NCBI RefSeq assembly: GCF_002019665.1
Contig: NZ_KV917375.1
Coordinates: 4,229,445 to 4,293,444 of the forward strand
Source of the DNA: Sutcliffiella halmapala
GTDB lineage: Bacteria > Bacillota > Bacilli > Bacillales > Bacillaceae_I
Direction of reading: 5' to 3'
Length of the DNA: 64,000 bases
The translations under genes and the position numbers were made by a program. Shown piece after piece: positions 8,904 through 19,066 of the stretch (positions within the stretch are counted from its first letter, which is position 1; each line of letters starts with the position of its first letter). The notes under the pieces are model-generated. The model was not told the DNA's origin. It worked only from the letters and a program-made list of their open reading frames with translations, and ran no database searches.

Positions 8904-9611
8904 TCAATCTAACTCTTTCCTGTTTTTCCCTTTTACAAAACGGTACGCTAGGTAAGCAATGTATAGTGGAATTGCGATATAGATTAGGTAAGGATATTTA
9001 ACATAGGTGCCTTGATAAATGACAAATAACAAGCATCCTAGAAAAATCGTTACGATGGTTCCGTATTTTGGTAGTGGCACTTCTTTAAAACTTGGAATTC
9101 TAAGTCGACTAACCATTAAGAAACAGAGTGCAGTAAAGATCACTGTTGTCACTATTTGTGGGAGGTAGTTTCCAAATAAAGTGAGCAAGGCTAAAATCCC
9201 ACCAGCTGCTGTTATAGGAACTCCCGTAAAATAATTTCCTGATGATTTCGTTGTACTAATATTAAAACGTGCTAAACGATATGCACCAAACAATGGGAAT
9301 AACCCTGCAATCGCAAGCCCTAACAATCCAAATTGATAAAAATACGTGTAATAAACTAAGAAGGAAGGTGCAACACCAAATGTAACAACATCTGCAAGTG
9401 AATCGAGCTCTTTCCCTAAATTGCTATCTGCTTTAAGCATTCTAGCTAATCTTCCATCCATACTATCTAACATCATTCCGATTAATATTAAGATTGCCGC
9501 ATTGCTATATTGACCATTCGCTGCGAAACCAACTGATAAAAATCCACAAAATAAATTCCCTAATGTAAACATATTAGGAATACTTTTAATCAAGCGCGTA
9601 CGCATAAGCAT
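8904..9611 (-). CDS. pssA: CDP-diacylglycerol--serine O-phosphatidyltransferase
   Basis: Integral membrane enzyme, about 235 aa, that makes phosphatidylserine from CDP-diacylglycerol and serine. It carries the CDP-alcohol phosphatidyltransferase motif D-G-x2-A-R-x8-G-x3-D-x3-D, seen as DSMDGRLARMLKADSN followed by LGKELDSLADVV near residues 48-73. About six to seven membrane helices. In B. subtilis pssA is followed by ybfM and psd; here it stands alone between terminators, so the decarboxylase must be elsewhere. GGAG lies 12 bases from the start codon chosen. Confidence 0.93.
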   Translation of the reverse strand: MLMRTRLIKSIPNMFTLGNLFCGFLSVGFAANGQYSNAAILILIGMMLDSMDGRLARMLKADSNLGKELDSLADVVTFGVAPSFLVYYTYFYQFGLLGLAIAGLFPLFGAYRLARFNISTTKSSGNYFTGVPITAAGGILALLTLFGNYLPQIVTTVIFTALCFLMVSRLRIPSFKEVPLPKYGTIVTIFLGCLLFVIYQGTYVKYPYLIYIAIPLYIAYLAYRFVKGKNRKELD

Positions 9612-9966
9612 TTGTTTTCATCACTCCGTCATCTATTTATTTCTTATGTAAGGGACAATTTCCTGATTTTTTATTACGAAAAACCTAAACCAGTTCACTC
9701 CGTTTAGGTTCACCTATAGATAATTATACCATTCAGGATTAAATAGTGAATTTTTTCTTTAAATAGTTTAAAGCTTTTAAATAGTGTTTTTAAGCCAAAA
9801 TACTCCCTCTAAATTTCTTAATTTAAACTATCACAAACAGATAATGTCTAGAAATATGGTCCGTTTCATTAAAATGGTAAAACATAACCAGTTGCTTTCT
9901 TTCTTATAAAATGGCACGCTTAATAAGTTGAGAATTTTAATTTAGAGAATGGCGAAGGTGATTATA
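9612..9966. promoter_or_regulatory. pssA promoter and 5' hairpin; divergent region
   Basis: Minus strand: TTCACT (-35), 16-bp spacer, extended -10 TGGTATAAT with TATAAT at 9723-9728, so transcription should start near 9716. Immediately inside the transcript is a 9-bp perfect hairpin AACCTAAAC/GTTTAGGTT (9682-9690 with 9702-9710) followed by TTTTTC, like a small intrinsic terminator, about 70 nt before the pssA start codon. On the other side the region also holds the leader of the SET-domain gene, where I see no clear promoter. Confidence 0.5.
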
Positions 9967-10380
9967 ATGATCGAAGTGAAAAAATCCCAAATTAGTGATG
10001 GAGAATTTGATAGAGGGGTTTTTGCTACCCAAGATATTACAAAAGGAGTAATGTTTCATGCAGCACCCGTAATCTCCTACTTAAATGAAGAACATCAACA
10101 TATTGAAAAAACAATCCTTGCCGATTATACGTTCGAATATGGAATTAATCATTCTGCCATTCTTTTAGGATACGGCATGCTTTTTAACCATTCCTATGAG
10201 CCGAATGCAAGATACGAAATCAACTTTGAGGAACACACCTTTGACTTCTATGCATACAAAGACATCAAAGCTGGTGAAGAAATCCTCATCAACTACAACG
10301 GTGACGTCGACCAAATGGACCCACTATGGTTTAACAAAGACGAAGACACAGATGAAACAGCAAGTGAAGAGGAAAAATAA
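9967..10380 (+). CDS. SET domain-containing protein (putative lysine methyltransferase)
   Basis: About 137 aa, essentially a lone SET domain. It shows the defining motifs FNHSYEPNARYEI (the NHxxxPN substrate/SAM motif) and KAGEEILINYNGD (the GEEIxxxY catalytic Tyr motif), and RGVFATQDI at the N-terminus. Bacterial stand-alone SET proteins are predicted protein-lysine methyltransferases, but targets in Bacillus are not established. The C-terminus is acidic (DEDTDETASEEEK). An upstream ATG at 9949 is in frame; the ATG at 9967, six bases after GAAGGTG, is better supported. Confidence 0.8.
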   Translation: MIEVKKSQISDGEFDRGVFATQDITKGVMFHAAPVISYLNEEHQHIEKTILADYTFEYGINHSAILLGYGMLFNHSYEPNARYEINFEEHTFDFYAYKDIKAGEEILINYNGDVDQMDPLWFNKDEDTDETASEEEK

Positions 10381-10447
10381 GTAAAAGGGTGCCTGTCACC
10401 CTTTTACAAAAAAGACCAATTGGGGCCAGGCCCTAATTGGTCTTTTT
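10381..10447. terminator. Double hairpin terminator between convergent genes
   Basis: Two hairpins in series: GTAAAAGGGTG/CACCCTTTTAC (10381-10407, perfect arms) and AAAAGACCAATTGGG/CCTAATTGGTCTTTTTT (about 10411-10447). The second has an A-run on one side and a T-run on the other and can stop transcription from both the SET gene and the oxidoreductase. Confidence 0.8.
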
Positions 10448-10461
10448 TAACATCTAGCCCT

Positions 10462-11472
10462 TCACTTCACTAGTTCTTTTGTTTCTACGCGACGATTTTG
10501 ATCGTGGGAGAGGCGTGCCGCTTGGTTGATTAAGGTTAGATTGTGGCCATCCTGGTGTGTGATGCTAGGTGGTTGGCCTGTGAGAATCTGATTTACCCAT
10601 TGTTCCATTGGCATGGGAAGTGAGGCTGACAGTTCAGAAAGGTCTGATTGATGCCAATCATTCTCTAAAAGATTACTCTTTAAACGAATTTTATTGTCTT
10701 CTATCATGAGTGTCCCTTCTGTCCCGTACAGCTCTAACTGAAATGGACTTCCATTGGAAACAAAGCTCGTTTCCAATATTCCGAGAGCTCCTGAGGCATA
10801 CTCAACAACTGCCACTGCATTGTCATCTACTTCATAATCAAACGTTTGTTTAAGTCTTGCAGTGACTGCCGTAACCTCTCCACCTAGTCTATTTGTTAAA
10901 TAAATCGGATGCGCACCAAGGTCTATAAACGCTCCTCCACCACATTCCTCGAAATTAAAAAAGTGTGTCGGTAGCCAACCATGAGGCCTCTCCTCCGTTG
11001 CAACCGCACCATTATGTGCCACCCTACAACGAATTGTCGTTAGCTTACCAAGTAGTCCCTTATCTAACACTTCTTGTGCATACAAATAGTAATTAGCTGC
11101 TAAGCGGGGCAAAGAGACCATAAGCATGACTTCATTTTCTGCAACTGCCTCTAAAATGGCTTGAGAATCTGCAACCGTTAGAGCAAGTACTTTTTCAGTA
11201 AAAATATGCTTCTTACTCTTCGCTGCATTAATAATGACATCTCGATGCATAAACGTAGGTGTGTCGACAATTACTGCATCAATTTCAGGATTAGCAAAGA
11301 CTTCGTCTAACTCCTTTTCAAATTTTACCCCTAACTCATTTGCCCATTCTTGTCCCCTTGTTTCATCTTCATCCCAAACATGAGTGATTTCGATATGATC
11401 ATTTTCTTTTGCCTGTGCTGCATAATCTACCGCATGTACATGCCATTTACTTAATAGAGCTACTCGAATCAT
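10462..11472 (-). CDS. Gfo/Idh/MocA family oxidoreductase
   Basis: About 336 aa. An N-terminal Rossmann-like NAD(P)-binding domain (residues 1-120, with VDTPTFMHRDVIINAAKSKK and the TEKVLALT catalytic-Lys segment, equivalent to the family EKP motif) is followed by the mixed alpha/beta substrate domain with GGGAFIDLGAHPIYL. The family acts mainly on sugars, inositols and their derivatives; the substrate is not readable here. The EKP motif is altered to EKV, which is unusual. AGGGGAGGAAG lies just upstream of the ATG. The gene stands alone. Confidence 0.88.
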   Translation of the reverse strand: MIRVALLSKWHVHAVDYAAQAKENDHIEITHVWDEDETRGQEWANELGVKFEKELDEVFANPEIDAVIVDTPTFMHRDVIINAAKSKKHIFTEKVLALTVADSQAILEAVAENEVMLMVSLPRLAANYYLYAQEVLDKGLLGKLTTIRCRVAHNGAVATEERPHGWLPTHFFNFEECGGGAFIDLGAHPIYLTNRLGGEVTAVTARLKQTFDYEVDDNAVAVVEYASGALGILETSFVSNGSPFQLELYGTEGTLMIEDNKIRLKSNLLENDWHQSDLSELSASLPMPMEQWVNQILTGQPPSITHQDGHNLTLINQAARLSHDQNRRVETKELVK

Positions 11473-11599
11473 CTAATCTTCCTCCCCTATGTATCTAGAC
11501 TTCTTAAACTACTCCTTGCAAAGTTTCCTATTTTACTACTAAAAACCTATCTCAACATCCAGTTTATCTAGATAAACTAAAAAGGCAAGCTTTAATGCT

Positions 11600-12247
11600 T
11601 CACCCTTTTAGTTCAACTTTAATATCTAGATCTTCTCCAACTTTCTCGTCATTCTTGTCACGAGGAGCTTCCATTATAATGCGAACCCACTCAACTTCCT
11701 CAGCTTTAGAGCTTTCAAGCACATAAAAAATCGATGCTTGTTTTTTCTCTTCTCCCTCAAAGTTACCTTCAGGTGGAGGACCAAGTTTAGGATTTGGCAT
11801 TGTAATTTCTTCGCCCGTATTTGTGATGACAGTAGCTTGATACGCATCAAAAGTAATCGATTCTTGCGAATTATTTACAACTTGAATATCAAGTTGAATA
11901 TATTCTAGTTCATCTACTCCGACATACTCCGCAAATTCAGGTGATAATGCACCACTAATTGTAGCAACTTGATCAAAATCAACGGTTAGGGAACCTGTTT
12001 CTACCGCTTCTACTTTGTCGTTTCTTGCATGGAATGTGAAATCTCCACCCTCTGTTGAAATAGTCTCGCCTACTGGTGTAATCCAGTCAGGATCCGTTTG
12101 ATTAGTTGACCCACTTGGTCCATCTTCCTTTTTCTCATTCTGCTCTACTGGATCCTTATTTTCCGTTGCATTGTTAGTTTCGTCTGAACATGCTGACATC
12201 ATTGCTGCTAATAAAGCAGTCATGGATAATGCTACTAGCTTCTTCAT
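11600..12247 (-). CDS. Lipoprotein of unknown function (DUF4352-like)
   Basis: About 215 aa. A lipoprotein signal peptide is clear: MKK start, hydrophobic core, lipobox MSAC with the acylated Cys at about residue 20, so the mature protein is anchored on the outer face of the membrane. A short Asn/Glu/Lys/Ser-rich linker follows (about 21-55), then a single beta-rich domain with the pattern YIQLDIQVVNNSQESITFDA that resembles the immunoglobulin-like DUF4352 fold. No partner gene is adjacent. AGGGGGAA precedes the start. Function unknown. Confidence 0.8.
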   Translation of the reverse strand: MKKLVALSMTALLAAMMSACSDETNNATENKDPVEQNEKKEDGPSGSTNQTDPDWITPVGETISTEGGDFTFHARNDKVEAVETGSLTVDFDQVATISGALSPEFAEYVGVDELEYIQLDIQVVNNSQESITFDAYQATVITNTGEEITMPNPKLGPPPEGNFEGEEKKQASIFYVLESSKAEEVEWVRIIMEAPRDKNDEKVGEDLDIKVELKG

Positions 12248-12354
12248 TTCCAGTTCCCCCTTGATTGTATCTATATCTATAAAAATGATTATACTCTATA
12301 TTTTCTCCAAATTGGTAGTATTCCGACAATTTTCTACCCATTCCTTTTTTTGCA

Positions 12355-12390
12355 TAAAAAAATACCACAGCTTCACCACTGTGGCATCTC
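12355..12390 (-). terminator. Terminator of the odhAB operon
   Basis: Hairpin GCCACAG/CTGTGGT on the minus strand followed by a run of seven T, immediately after the odhB stop codon. Confidence 0.75.
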
Positions 12391-12394
12391 TTTT

Positions 12395-13654
12395 TTATCC
12401 TTCTAGTAATAAATCTTCTGGATCCTCTAATAATTGTTTTACCTTAACCAAGAATTGAACTGCGTCTTTCCCGTCAATAATTCTGTGATCATAGGAAAGT
12501 GCTAGGTACATCATTGGTCTTACTTCTACAGTATCGTTTTTATCTACAACAACTGGACGTCTTTGGATCGTATGCATTCCAAGGATACCAACCTGTGGAG
12601 AATTTAGAATTGGTGTGGAATATAGGGAACCGAAAATCCCACCATTAGTAATGGTAAATGTTCCACCTTGTAAGTCATTTAAGGAAAGCTTATTCGTTCT
12701 AGCTTTCTCAGAAAGAGCCCCAATCTCTTTTTCTATTCCAGCAAAGCTTAAACCGTCAGCATTACGCACTACCGGTACTACTAAGCCGTCATCTGTAGAG
12801 ACTGCAACTCCGATATCATAATACTTCTTAAGAAGGATTTCATCCCCTTGAATTTCAGCATTTACAAATGGGAATGATTTTAATGCTCCGATGACAGCTT
12901 TTGTGAAGAAGGACATAAATCCAAGCTTCACTCCATTCTTTTTGAAAAAGGCATCCTTACGGCGGTTACGCACGTCCATAACAGCTGTCATGTCTACTTC
13001 ATTAAAAGTTGTTAACATTGCAGCGTTGTGTTGTGCTTCAACTAGTCGTTTCGCAATAGTTTGACGACGTCTAGACATTTTAATTCTTTCCACTCGGTCA
13101 TCCTGTTGTACGGGAGCTTTTGCCACTGCAGCTGGTTTCGATTCTACCGACTGAGCCTTCTTCGCTTCTAGTGATTGTTTATGTGCTTCCACACCTTCTA
13201 CTCTCACCCTCCCCATTGGATCACGGTAAGAAACTTCATTAAGGTCAATTCCTAATTCACGTGCTTTTTTACGAGCAGCTGGAGAAGCTACCGCTTTGCG
13301 AGAAGTAGAATTTTTGTCCACTACTGTCACTTCAGCTTTTGCTGGTTCTGCTACTTTCTCTTGTACTGGCGCTGTTGTTTCTTGCACCGGCTCTTTTGCT
13401 ACTGGTGCACTTGCTGCACCAGCCTCGCCTAGCATTGCAATAACTTGGCCAACTTCGACATTGTCACCAGGTTGAAAAAGAAACTCTTGAATAACGCCAC
13501 TGTGCTCACTTTTAATTTCTACGTTAACTTTATCAGTCTCTAACTCCGCAATCGTTTCGCCTTTTTCAATAGACTCGCCTTCTTTTTTCGTCCATTCTGC
13601 AATGGTTCCCTCTGTAATGGATTCCGCTAATTCAGGTACTTTAATCTCGATCAT
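12395..13654 (-). CDS. odhB: Dihydrolipoyllysine-residue succinyltransferase, 2-oxoglutarate dehydrogenase E2
   Basis: E2 core of the 2-oxoglutarate dehydrogenase complex, about 419 aa; transfers succinyl groups from lipoate to CoA. Domains in order: lipoyl domain (1-77, lipoylated Lys in [10 protein letters not shown]), an Ala/Pro/Val-rich linker, the peripheral subunit-binding domain (about 115-155, [19 protein letters not shown]), a second linker, and the catalytic domain (about 190-419) with the active-site [12 protein letters not shown] near the end. The start codon overlaps the odhA stop by four bases, showing tight translational coupling. Confidence 0.96.
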   Translation of the reverse strand: MIEIKVPELAESITEGTIAEWTKKEGESIEKGETIAELETDKVNVEIKSEHSGVIQEFLFQPGDNVEVGQVIAMLGEAGAASAPVAKEPVQETTAPVQEKVAEPAKAEVTVVDKNSTSRKAVASPAARKKARELGIDLNEVSYRDPMGRVRVEGVEAHKQSLEAKKAQSVESKPAAVAKAPVQQDDRVERIKMSRRRQTIAKRLVEAQHNAAMLTTFNEVDMTAVMDVRNRRKDAFFKKNGVKLGFMSFFTKAVIGALKSFPFVNAEIQGDEILLKKYYDIGVAVSTDDGLVVPVVRNADGLSFAGIEKEIGALSEKARTNKLSLNDLQGGTFTITNGGIFGSLYSTPILNSPQVGILGMHTIQRRPVVVDKNDTVEVRPMMYLALSYDHRIIDGKDAVQFLVKVKQLLEDPEDLLLEG

Positions 13655-16527
13655 CGGTTATCTCCTCCATGCCCTATGCTAACTCCTACTTCTAATGCAC
13701 TTTGTACAATTCCAGCCTGCTCTTGCTTATGAATATGTGGTTCCCCTGTTGATGGACTTGAACGTTTAGGTCGTCCGATATATTTGACAGCTAGACCCTC
13801 AGAAGCGATTTCATGTAGAGGTGCCTTTACAACCGGCCAAGCTCCCATGTTTTTCGGCTCTTCTTGCACCCAAACTATTTCCTCTAGATTTGGATATTGT
13901 GCCGCTAGCTCTTCTATTTCCTTTTTAGGGAATGGATACAACTGCTCTACTCTGGCAATGTGTAGGTTCTCCACTGCATCATTTGGTAATTCAGCTAATT
14001 TAGTTGCTAAATCAATAGATACTTTTCCAGTACATAAAATAAGTCGTGTTACTTTTGACTTTTCTTGTCCAGTGCCTTCTTGTTCTACTAATAGATTAAA
14101 CTTCCCTTCGCTTAACTCCGAACTTGGAGAAACCGTTAAGGAGTGACGAAGCAAACTCTTCGGTGTCATGACAATAAGTGGTCTTGCATCCACTGTTGTT
14201 GTCAGAAGTGCCTGTCTTCTTAAAAGATGGAAATACTGAGCTGCACTCGTAACATTCGCTACAATCCAGTTATTTTCTGCAGCAGAATTTAAGAAGCGTT
14301 CCACTCTACCACTGGAGTGCTCAGGTCCTTGTCCTTCATACCCATGTGGTAATAACATAACAAGGCTTGATTTTTGACCCCATTTAGCACGTCCAGCTGC
14401 AATGAACTGATCGATAATAACTTGGGCTACGTTTACGAAATCACCGAACTGCGCTTCCCATATCACAAGTGATTCTGGTGATTGAACGCTATAACCATAG
14501 TCAAACCCAAGTACAGCAGTCTCTGATAAAGGACTGTTGTAAAGCGAGAATGATGCTCGAGCTTCAGGAAGATTATGAAGGGCTACGAATCGTTCACTCG
14601 TTTTATTATCATGCAAAACAAGATGACGATGTGCAAATGTTCCACGTTCACTGTCTTGCCCAGTGAGTCGAATCGGCGTTCCATCAGCTAAAATGGAAGC
14701 AAAAGCAAGCGTTTCTGCTAAGGACCAATCGACCTTATTCTCTTTCGCTAACAAGCTTTCTCTTTTCTTTAAAATTCGTCCTAATTTCGGATAAACATTA
14801 AAGGTTTCTGGCCATTTTACCAGATTGCTATTTATCGCTTGTAACAGATCTTTGGAAACAGCAGTATCCATCTCTGGAACCTGCTCAATAATTTCATTTG
14901 GAACATATTTCACGATTTCTTCTTTATTTTCATTTTCTCGTAATTTATCAAAGATTGCTTGGAATTTATTCATCATTTCTGTCTTGTTGTTAACTACATC
15001 ATTCTCTGAGATCAAACCTCGAGATACCAATTCTTTTGCATATTTCTCTGCAATTGTTGGATGGTTATTAATCTTCTCATATAAGAAAGGTTGCGTAACA
15101 TTCGGATCATCCATTTCATTATGTCCAAAACGTCGATATCCCACTAAATCAATCACAATATCCTTTTTGAATCTATTACGATACTGATAAGCAAAATACA
15201 TCACAGCAATACAACTCTCTGGATCATCTGCATTGACATGAATAATCGGAATTTCATACCCTTTTGCAAGATCACTTGCATATTTGGTTGAACGAGAATC
15301 TCCATAGTTTGTTGTGAAGCCAAGTAAGTTATTCGCAATAATATGAATCGTACCACCGGTCGCATAGCCCTTAAGCTTCGTTAAGTTCAACGTCTCTGCT
15401 ACGACACCTTCTCCAGGAAAAGCAGCATCTCCATGAATTAGAACACTAAAGGAAGACTTTTTATCTTGCTTTGGATACCCTTTTTCAGAGCGGTCCTCTT
15501 GTGACGCGCGTGCAATCCCTTGAACTACTGGGTTAACGAACTCTAAATGACTCGGATTATGAGCAAGATTAATTCGAATGAATTGCTCCTTTTCTCCTTC
15601 AATTCTACGATCTGCACCCATATGATACTTTACATCACCGGACCAACCAAAGTTGATTCCGCGTGAACCTTCTGATGGAACAAGTTCCTTATTTGGTGAA
15701 TGATGAAACTCAGAAAAAATTAACTCGTAAGGTTTTCCAAGTACGTGTGCAAGCACATTTAAGCGACCTCGATGTGCCATTCCGATACTAATATTTTCTG
15801 TCCCATCCTCAAAACCAGATTGAACAAGTTTGTCGAGCATTGGTACTAACATATCCAAACCTTCAATAGAAAAACGTTTCTGTCCTACAAAGGTTTTGTG
15901 CAAAAACTTCTCAAAACCATCTACATGTAGCAAGCGTTCGTATAACTCGATACGCTGTTCCTTAGAGATTGGTCCTTGTATCCTATTTTTCTCAATGTAA
16001 TCATTTAACCAAGTTTGTTCCTCTTCATCATGAATGTGACCAAATTCATAAGCAATCGTGTGCGTATAAATACGTTTTAGATGCTCGTAAGCTTCCCAAC
16101 CATTCGAAATCGCTTCTGGTGCACTTTCCCAAATTAGGTCAACCGGAATTTGTAACAGATCCTCTTTACTAAGTCCATATGTCTCAATATCGAGAAATCC
16201 GACATTATCTTGTTCTTCATATTGAATCGGGCTTATATTTGCAGCCAAATGGCCTAGTGTACGAATGTTTCTTAAAAGTTTAGTTGCTGAAATAACCTTT
16301 TTAATTGCTGTTGGTGGAACAGTAGATGTTTGCTCTTCTTTTGCTTGAATTTGAAGCGTCTGCTTTTGCTCCATTTCTGGTGGAGGACCCATCTCTTCAA
16401 ACAATATTCGAATCGTATCATCCACAGACTCTGGATCTTGCTTATATTTATCGTATACTTCGTAGATATAACCCATATTAGGACCATAAAAGCGCTCCCA
16501 AATATGTTCTCGTTCTTGGTTACTCAT
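13651..16527 (-). CDS. odhA: 2-oxoglutarate dehydrogenase E1 component
   Basis: Thiamine-diphosphate-dependent E1 of the TCA-cycle 2-oxoglutarate dehydrogenase complex, about 958 aa, close to the 944 aa of the B. subtilis protein. The N-terminal E1-type region ends before the ThDP-binding segment. Characteristic motifs are [35 protein letters not shown], and the transketolase-like C-terminal part with [13 protein letters not shown] and [19 protein letters not shown]. The start follows GGAGG with good spacing. It is first in a two-gene operon with odhB; a cre-like site upstream suggests carbon-catabolite control. Confidence 0.97.
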   Translation of the reverse strand: MSNQEREHIWERFYGPNMGYIYEVYDKYKQDPESVDDTIRILFEEMGPPPEMEQKQTLQIQAKEEQTSTVPPTAIKKVISATKLLRNIRTLGHLAANISPIQYEEQDNVGFLDIETYGLSKEDLLQIPVDLIWESAPEAISNGWEAYEHLKRIYTHTIAYEFGHIHDEEEQTWLNDYIEKNRIQGPISKEQRIELYERLLHVDGFEKFLHKTFVGQKRFSIEGLDMLVPMLDKLVQSGFEDGTENISIGMAHRGRLNVLAHVLGKPYELIFSEFHHSPNKELVPSEGSRGINFGWSGDVKYHMGADRRIEGEKEQFIRINLAHNPSHLEFVNPVVQGIARASQEDRSEKGYPKQDKKSSFSVLIHGDAAFPGEGVVAETLNLTKLKGYATGGTIHIIANNLLGFTTNYGDSRSTKYASDLAKGYEIPIIHVNADDPESCIAVMYFAYQYRNRFKKDIVIDLVGYRRFGHNEMDDPNVTQPFLYEKINNHPTIAEKYAKELVSRGLISENDVVNNKTEMMNKFQAIFDKLRENENKEEIVKYVPNEIIEQVPEMDTAVSKDLLQAINSNLVKWPETFNVYPKLGRILKKRESLLAKENKVDWSLAETLAFASILADGTPIRLTGQDSERGTFAHRHLVLHDNKTSERFVALHNLPEARASFSLYNSPLSETAVLGFDYGYSVQSPESLVIWEAQFGDFVNVAQVIIDQFIAAGRAKWGQKSSLVMLLPHGYEGQGPEHSSGRVERFLNSAAENNWIVANVTSAAQYFHLLRRQALLTTTVDARPLIVMTPKSLLRHSLTVSPSSELSEGKFNLLVEQEGTGQEKSKVTRLILCTGKVSIDLATKLAELPNDAVENLHIARVEQLYPFPKKEIEELAAQYPNLEEIVWVQEEPKNMGAWPVVKAPLHEIASEGLAVKYIGRPKRSSPSTGEPHIHKQEQAGIVQSALEVGVSIGHGGDNR

Positions 16528-16900
16528 CAGTCATGCCTCCATTACTATTGCCTACTACAGCTATCTAATATATCAGAATAATAACTATATATACTATATT
16601 ACATCATAAATGAAAGTTATTAAACCGTTTACATTCCATTACCCTAAAAAAAGATTTTTAACAGGGAAAAATCTTTAAAATTCCGCTCTCGAATATCGAA
16701 TTTTGTCGAACTTCGTCACAGGTTTTCTATCTAATTAAGTGAATTTTATAACAATAAACTATAGGCTCTGTTAAATACCTCCATCGGGAGTATTTCAACT
16801 ATCCGCCTTTTTTCCATTCTCATCTATCGGTAACCAGGCTACGAATACCGTTTTTCTATGTAGAAGGAATCCCCTATAATCAGGGGATTCCTTCCTTTCT
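16528..16900. promoter_or_regulatory. odhAB upstream region with a cre-like site
   Basis: 373 bp between odhA and the MutS2-like gene, both on the minus strand. Site 16620-16633 (TTAAACCGTTTACA on the plus strand) matches 13 of 14 positions of the CcpA cre consensus when read on the minus strand. CcpA control of odhAB is known in B. subtilis. A near-perfect hairpin AAATACCTCC/GGGAGTATTT lies at about 16774-16796, of unknown role. No ORF is convincing. Confidence 0.5.
16862..16893 (-). terminator. Hairpin after the MutS2-like gene
   Basis: Perfect 11-bp inverted repeat AAGGAATCCCC/GGGGATTCCTT with an 8-base loop, directly after the stop codon of the MutS2-like gene. The trailing T-run is poor, so it may act as an mRNA 3' end stabiliser as much as a terminator. 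Confidence 0.6.
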
Positions 16901-18832
16901 CTAATCTTCTTTTTTCTCGATAACTTCCCCTTCAACATGTCCCTTCTTCATTTGATTTCTTAGTTTGCGGTTTTCTTTTGATTCAAAAATAATATCCATA
17001 TCATAGTCATCGGTGTAGAGTTCCTCTGCCTTAATATATAGACTCAATCTCTTATGGTTGAATAGTTGCTTTTCCCCTTTAACAAAGACCTCCACATTTC
17101 CTCGATCATCGGCTGGTTTGTAAACGATCCCGAATTCATTAATCGAAGGAATCTTCACATTATCTCCAATTTTGAATACTATTTCATGGTTGAATTTCTC
17201 TTGAACAGCATGCTTTTGCTTATGAATATACTTTTTGTTCATGGCTAGTTGCTTATTTAATTCCTGCAGCGATTTACTTGTAGCTGTCGTATAATCTTTG
17301 TTCTCTTTATAGGTAATTTCATGAGCTCGTTCAATAAGCTTTGGGTGCATTCCCAACCTGAGCGCAATTGCGAATGCTTGGCTATCTCCACCTTTTCCGA
17401 CAATCAATCGATAGGTCGGCTGAAGTGTTTTCACATCGAATTCCATTGATCCATTGGTAAAACCCTCGCGAACATTAGCAAATTCTTTAATTTCACTATA
17501 ATGCGTCGTCGCAAGCATCGTTGTACCTTTATTGTATAATTCTTCTAAAATGGAAGTAGCTAATCCCATCCCTTCTGCAGGATCAGTACCAGATCCCAAC
17601 TCATCCAACAATACCAAGGTTTGTGGTGTTGACTCTGCCAAGATTTCTATAATGTTTTTAATTCTTGAAGAAAAAGTACTTAATGACTGCTCAAGGCTTT
17701 GGCCATCTCCTATGTCGACAAGAATTTTTTTGAAGATCGCAATCTCACTTCCCACATCTACAGGTATGTGCATGCCACACTGAGCCATCATGGTGAGAAG
17801 GCCGACCGTTTTGATCGTAACGGTTTTTCCTCCGGTGTTTGGACCTGTGATAACTAGTGCATCAAAATCCTCTCCTATTACAACGTCTAGTGGCACTGCC
17901 TTTTTCCCTAAAAGTGGATGGCGTGCTCCTTTTAAACGAATGAGATGATGCTCATTTATTTGCGGTGCAATCCCGCCTGTCGCCATGCTGTACTTCGCCT
18001 TAGCAAAAATTAAATCATAGCTTACCATCATATCTACTGCTATTTTTATTTCCTGCTCATGCTCTTCAACTAACCCTGTTAGAGCAAATAAAATCTTTTC
18101 TTCCTCTACATCTTCCTGAACTTTGAGCATGTTAATCGAATCCTGGATAAGACTTATTTCCTCTGGCTCCATATATACGGTTGATCCAGAAGCTGAAATA
18201 TCCAATACTGCACCTTTTATGTTGTTTTTATATTCCTTTTTTACCGGAATCACAAATCTTCCGTTTCTAATACTTACGATACTCTCTTGAAGATATTTAC
18301 TATTTTTATTCGACTTGACGAATTGTTCTATGCGACTTTTTATACGTTCTTCTAAGGTAGATAACTGCTTTCGAATTTTCAATAACTCTTTACTTGCGTA
18401 GTCATCCACTCTACCGTTACGAATGCAGCGTACTATTTCATCTGCGACATGCTCTAACCCGAAAATTGAGTGAACATACGAAGTTATCGTAGGAGCTACA
18501 AATTCTTTATCCCTCATAAATCGTTTCAACTTCTCGATACATACAAGAAACTCATATAGACTTATTAGTTGGTCAGGTCGACATGCCACACCCTTATGAA
18601 GGCTTTTTAGCGTGTATGAAATCCCATGAAGCCCATGAATAGGTACACTCGAACTTATTTCTAAAATCTTTTTTCCCTCTGTGACCTCACGCAGCCATGC
18701 ATCAATTTGCTTTTTGTTAGTCGATGGCATAAGTGAAATTATCTCTTCTTTTCCTAACTCTGAAAGAGCATAGGATGCTATTTCTTTTTTCAAATCTGTA
18801 AATTGTAAAGCTTGAATGGTGCCATTGTTCAT
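16901..18832 (-). CDS. MutS2-like ATPase lacking the Smr domain
   Basis: About 643 aa of the MutS2 (MutS family II) type. N-terminal core/lever region (1-300), a clamp-like segment with VIPVKKEYKNNIKGAV, then the ABC-type ATPase: Walker A GPNTGGKT (330-337), signature region DGQSLEQSLSTFSS (376-389), Walker B LVLLDELGSGTD (406-417). A KOW-like domain follows (about 553-605). Canonical MutS2 is about 785 aa and ends with an Smr nuclease domain; here the protein stops about 140 aa early and no Smr motif is present. There is no frameshift or tail remnant, so this looks like a true paralogue. In B. subtilis MutS2 acts on collided ribosomes using its ATPase. AGGAGG lies at 18840-18845. Long attenuator-like leader upstream. 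Confidence 0.85.
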   Translation of the reverse strand: MNNGTIQALQFTDLKKEIASYALSELGKEEIISLMPSTNKKQIDAWLREVTEGKKILEISSSVPIHGLHGISYTLKSLHKGVACRPDQLISLYEFLVCIEKLKRFMRDKEFVAPTITSYVHSIFGLEHVADEIVRCIRNGRVDDYASKELLKIRKQLSTLEERIKSRIEQFVKSNKNSKYLQESIVSIRNGRFVIPVKKEYKNNIKGAVLDISASGSTVYMEPEEISLIQDSINMLKVQEDVEEEKILFALTGLVEEHEQEIKIAVDMMVSYDLIFAKAKYSMATGGIAPQINEHHLIRLKGARHPLLGKKAVPLDVVIGEDFDALVITGPNTGGKTVTIKTVGLLTMMAQCGMHIPVDVGSEIAIFKKILVDIGDGQSLEQSLSTFSSRIKNIIEILAESTPQTLVLLDELGSGTDPAEGMGLATSILEELYNKGTTMLATTHYSEIKEFANVREGFTNGSMEFDVKTLQPTYRLIVGKGGDSQAFAIALRLGMHPKLIERAHEITYKENKDYTTATSKSLQELNKQLAMNKKYIHKQKHAVQEKFNHEIVFKIGDNVKIPSINEFGIVYKPADDRGNVEVFVKGEKQLFNHKRLSLYIKAEELYTDDYDMDIIFESKENRKLRNQMKKGHVEGEVIEKKED

Positions 18833-19030
18833 TTTGATTTCCTCCTAGTATTTAAGAATATACAATCCGCCAATTGGAAAGTGATTCAATACGTGCGAGA
18901 AAATGCAAGAGCAAGGTCTTCACCCTATTTTCAGATAAGAAGAAAAGCTTTATTTCCCTAGAGATTTATAGGTAGATGCTGAAGCTAGAAAATATGCTAA
19001 CCTCAAAAATCATGCTTTTCTTTCCATATA
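18833..19030 (-). promoter_or_regulatory. Distal leader of the MutS2-like gene
   Basis: About 200 nt between the leader terminator and the start codon, with no ORF of its own that I can support and no obvious second promoter. Read-through past the 19030-19066 hairpin would place the MutS2-like gene under the control of the upstream leader. Confidence 0.5.
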
Positions 19031-19066
19031 AAAAAACGCAGAGAACAACACTCGTTCTTTGCGTTT
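19030..19066 (-). terminator. Leader (attenuator) terminator
   Basis: Minus strand: AAACGCA-A-AGAAC, 7-base loop GAGTGTT, GTTCT-C-TGCGTTT and a run of T (seven in total). Only one A/C mismatch interrupts a 13-position stem. It sits inside the leader, about 200 nt before the MutS2-like start codon and about 340 nt after the end of the fatty-acid-hydroxylase gene. Confidence 0.8.

Noticed and set aside
14469-15187. Plus-strand open frames inside odhA
   Set aside because: They are shadows of the odhA reading frame on the opposite strand and lack ribosome binding sites.
16763-16774. Short match (GGCTCTGTTAAA) to the end of the 6328-6686 repeat
   Set aside because: The match is only 12 bases with no further repeat structure, so it could be chance.
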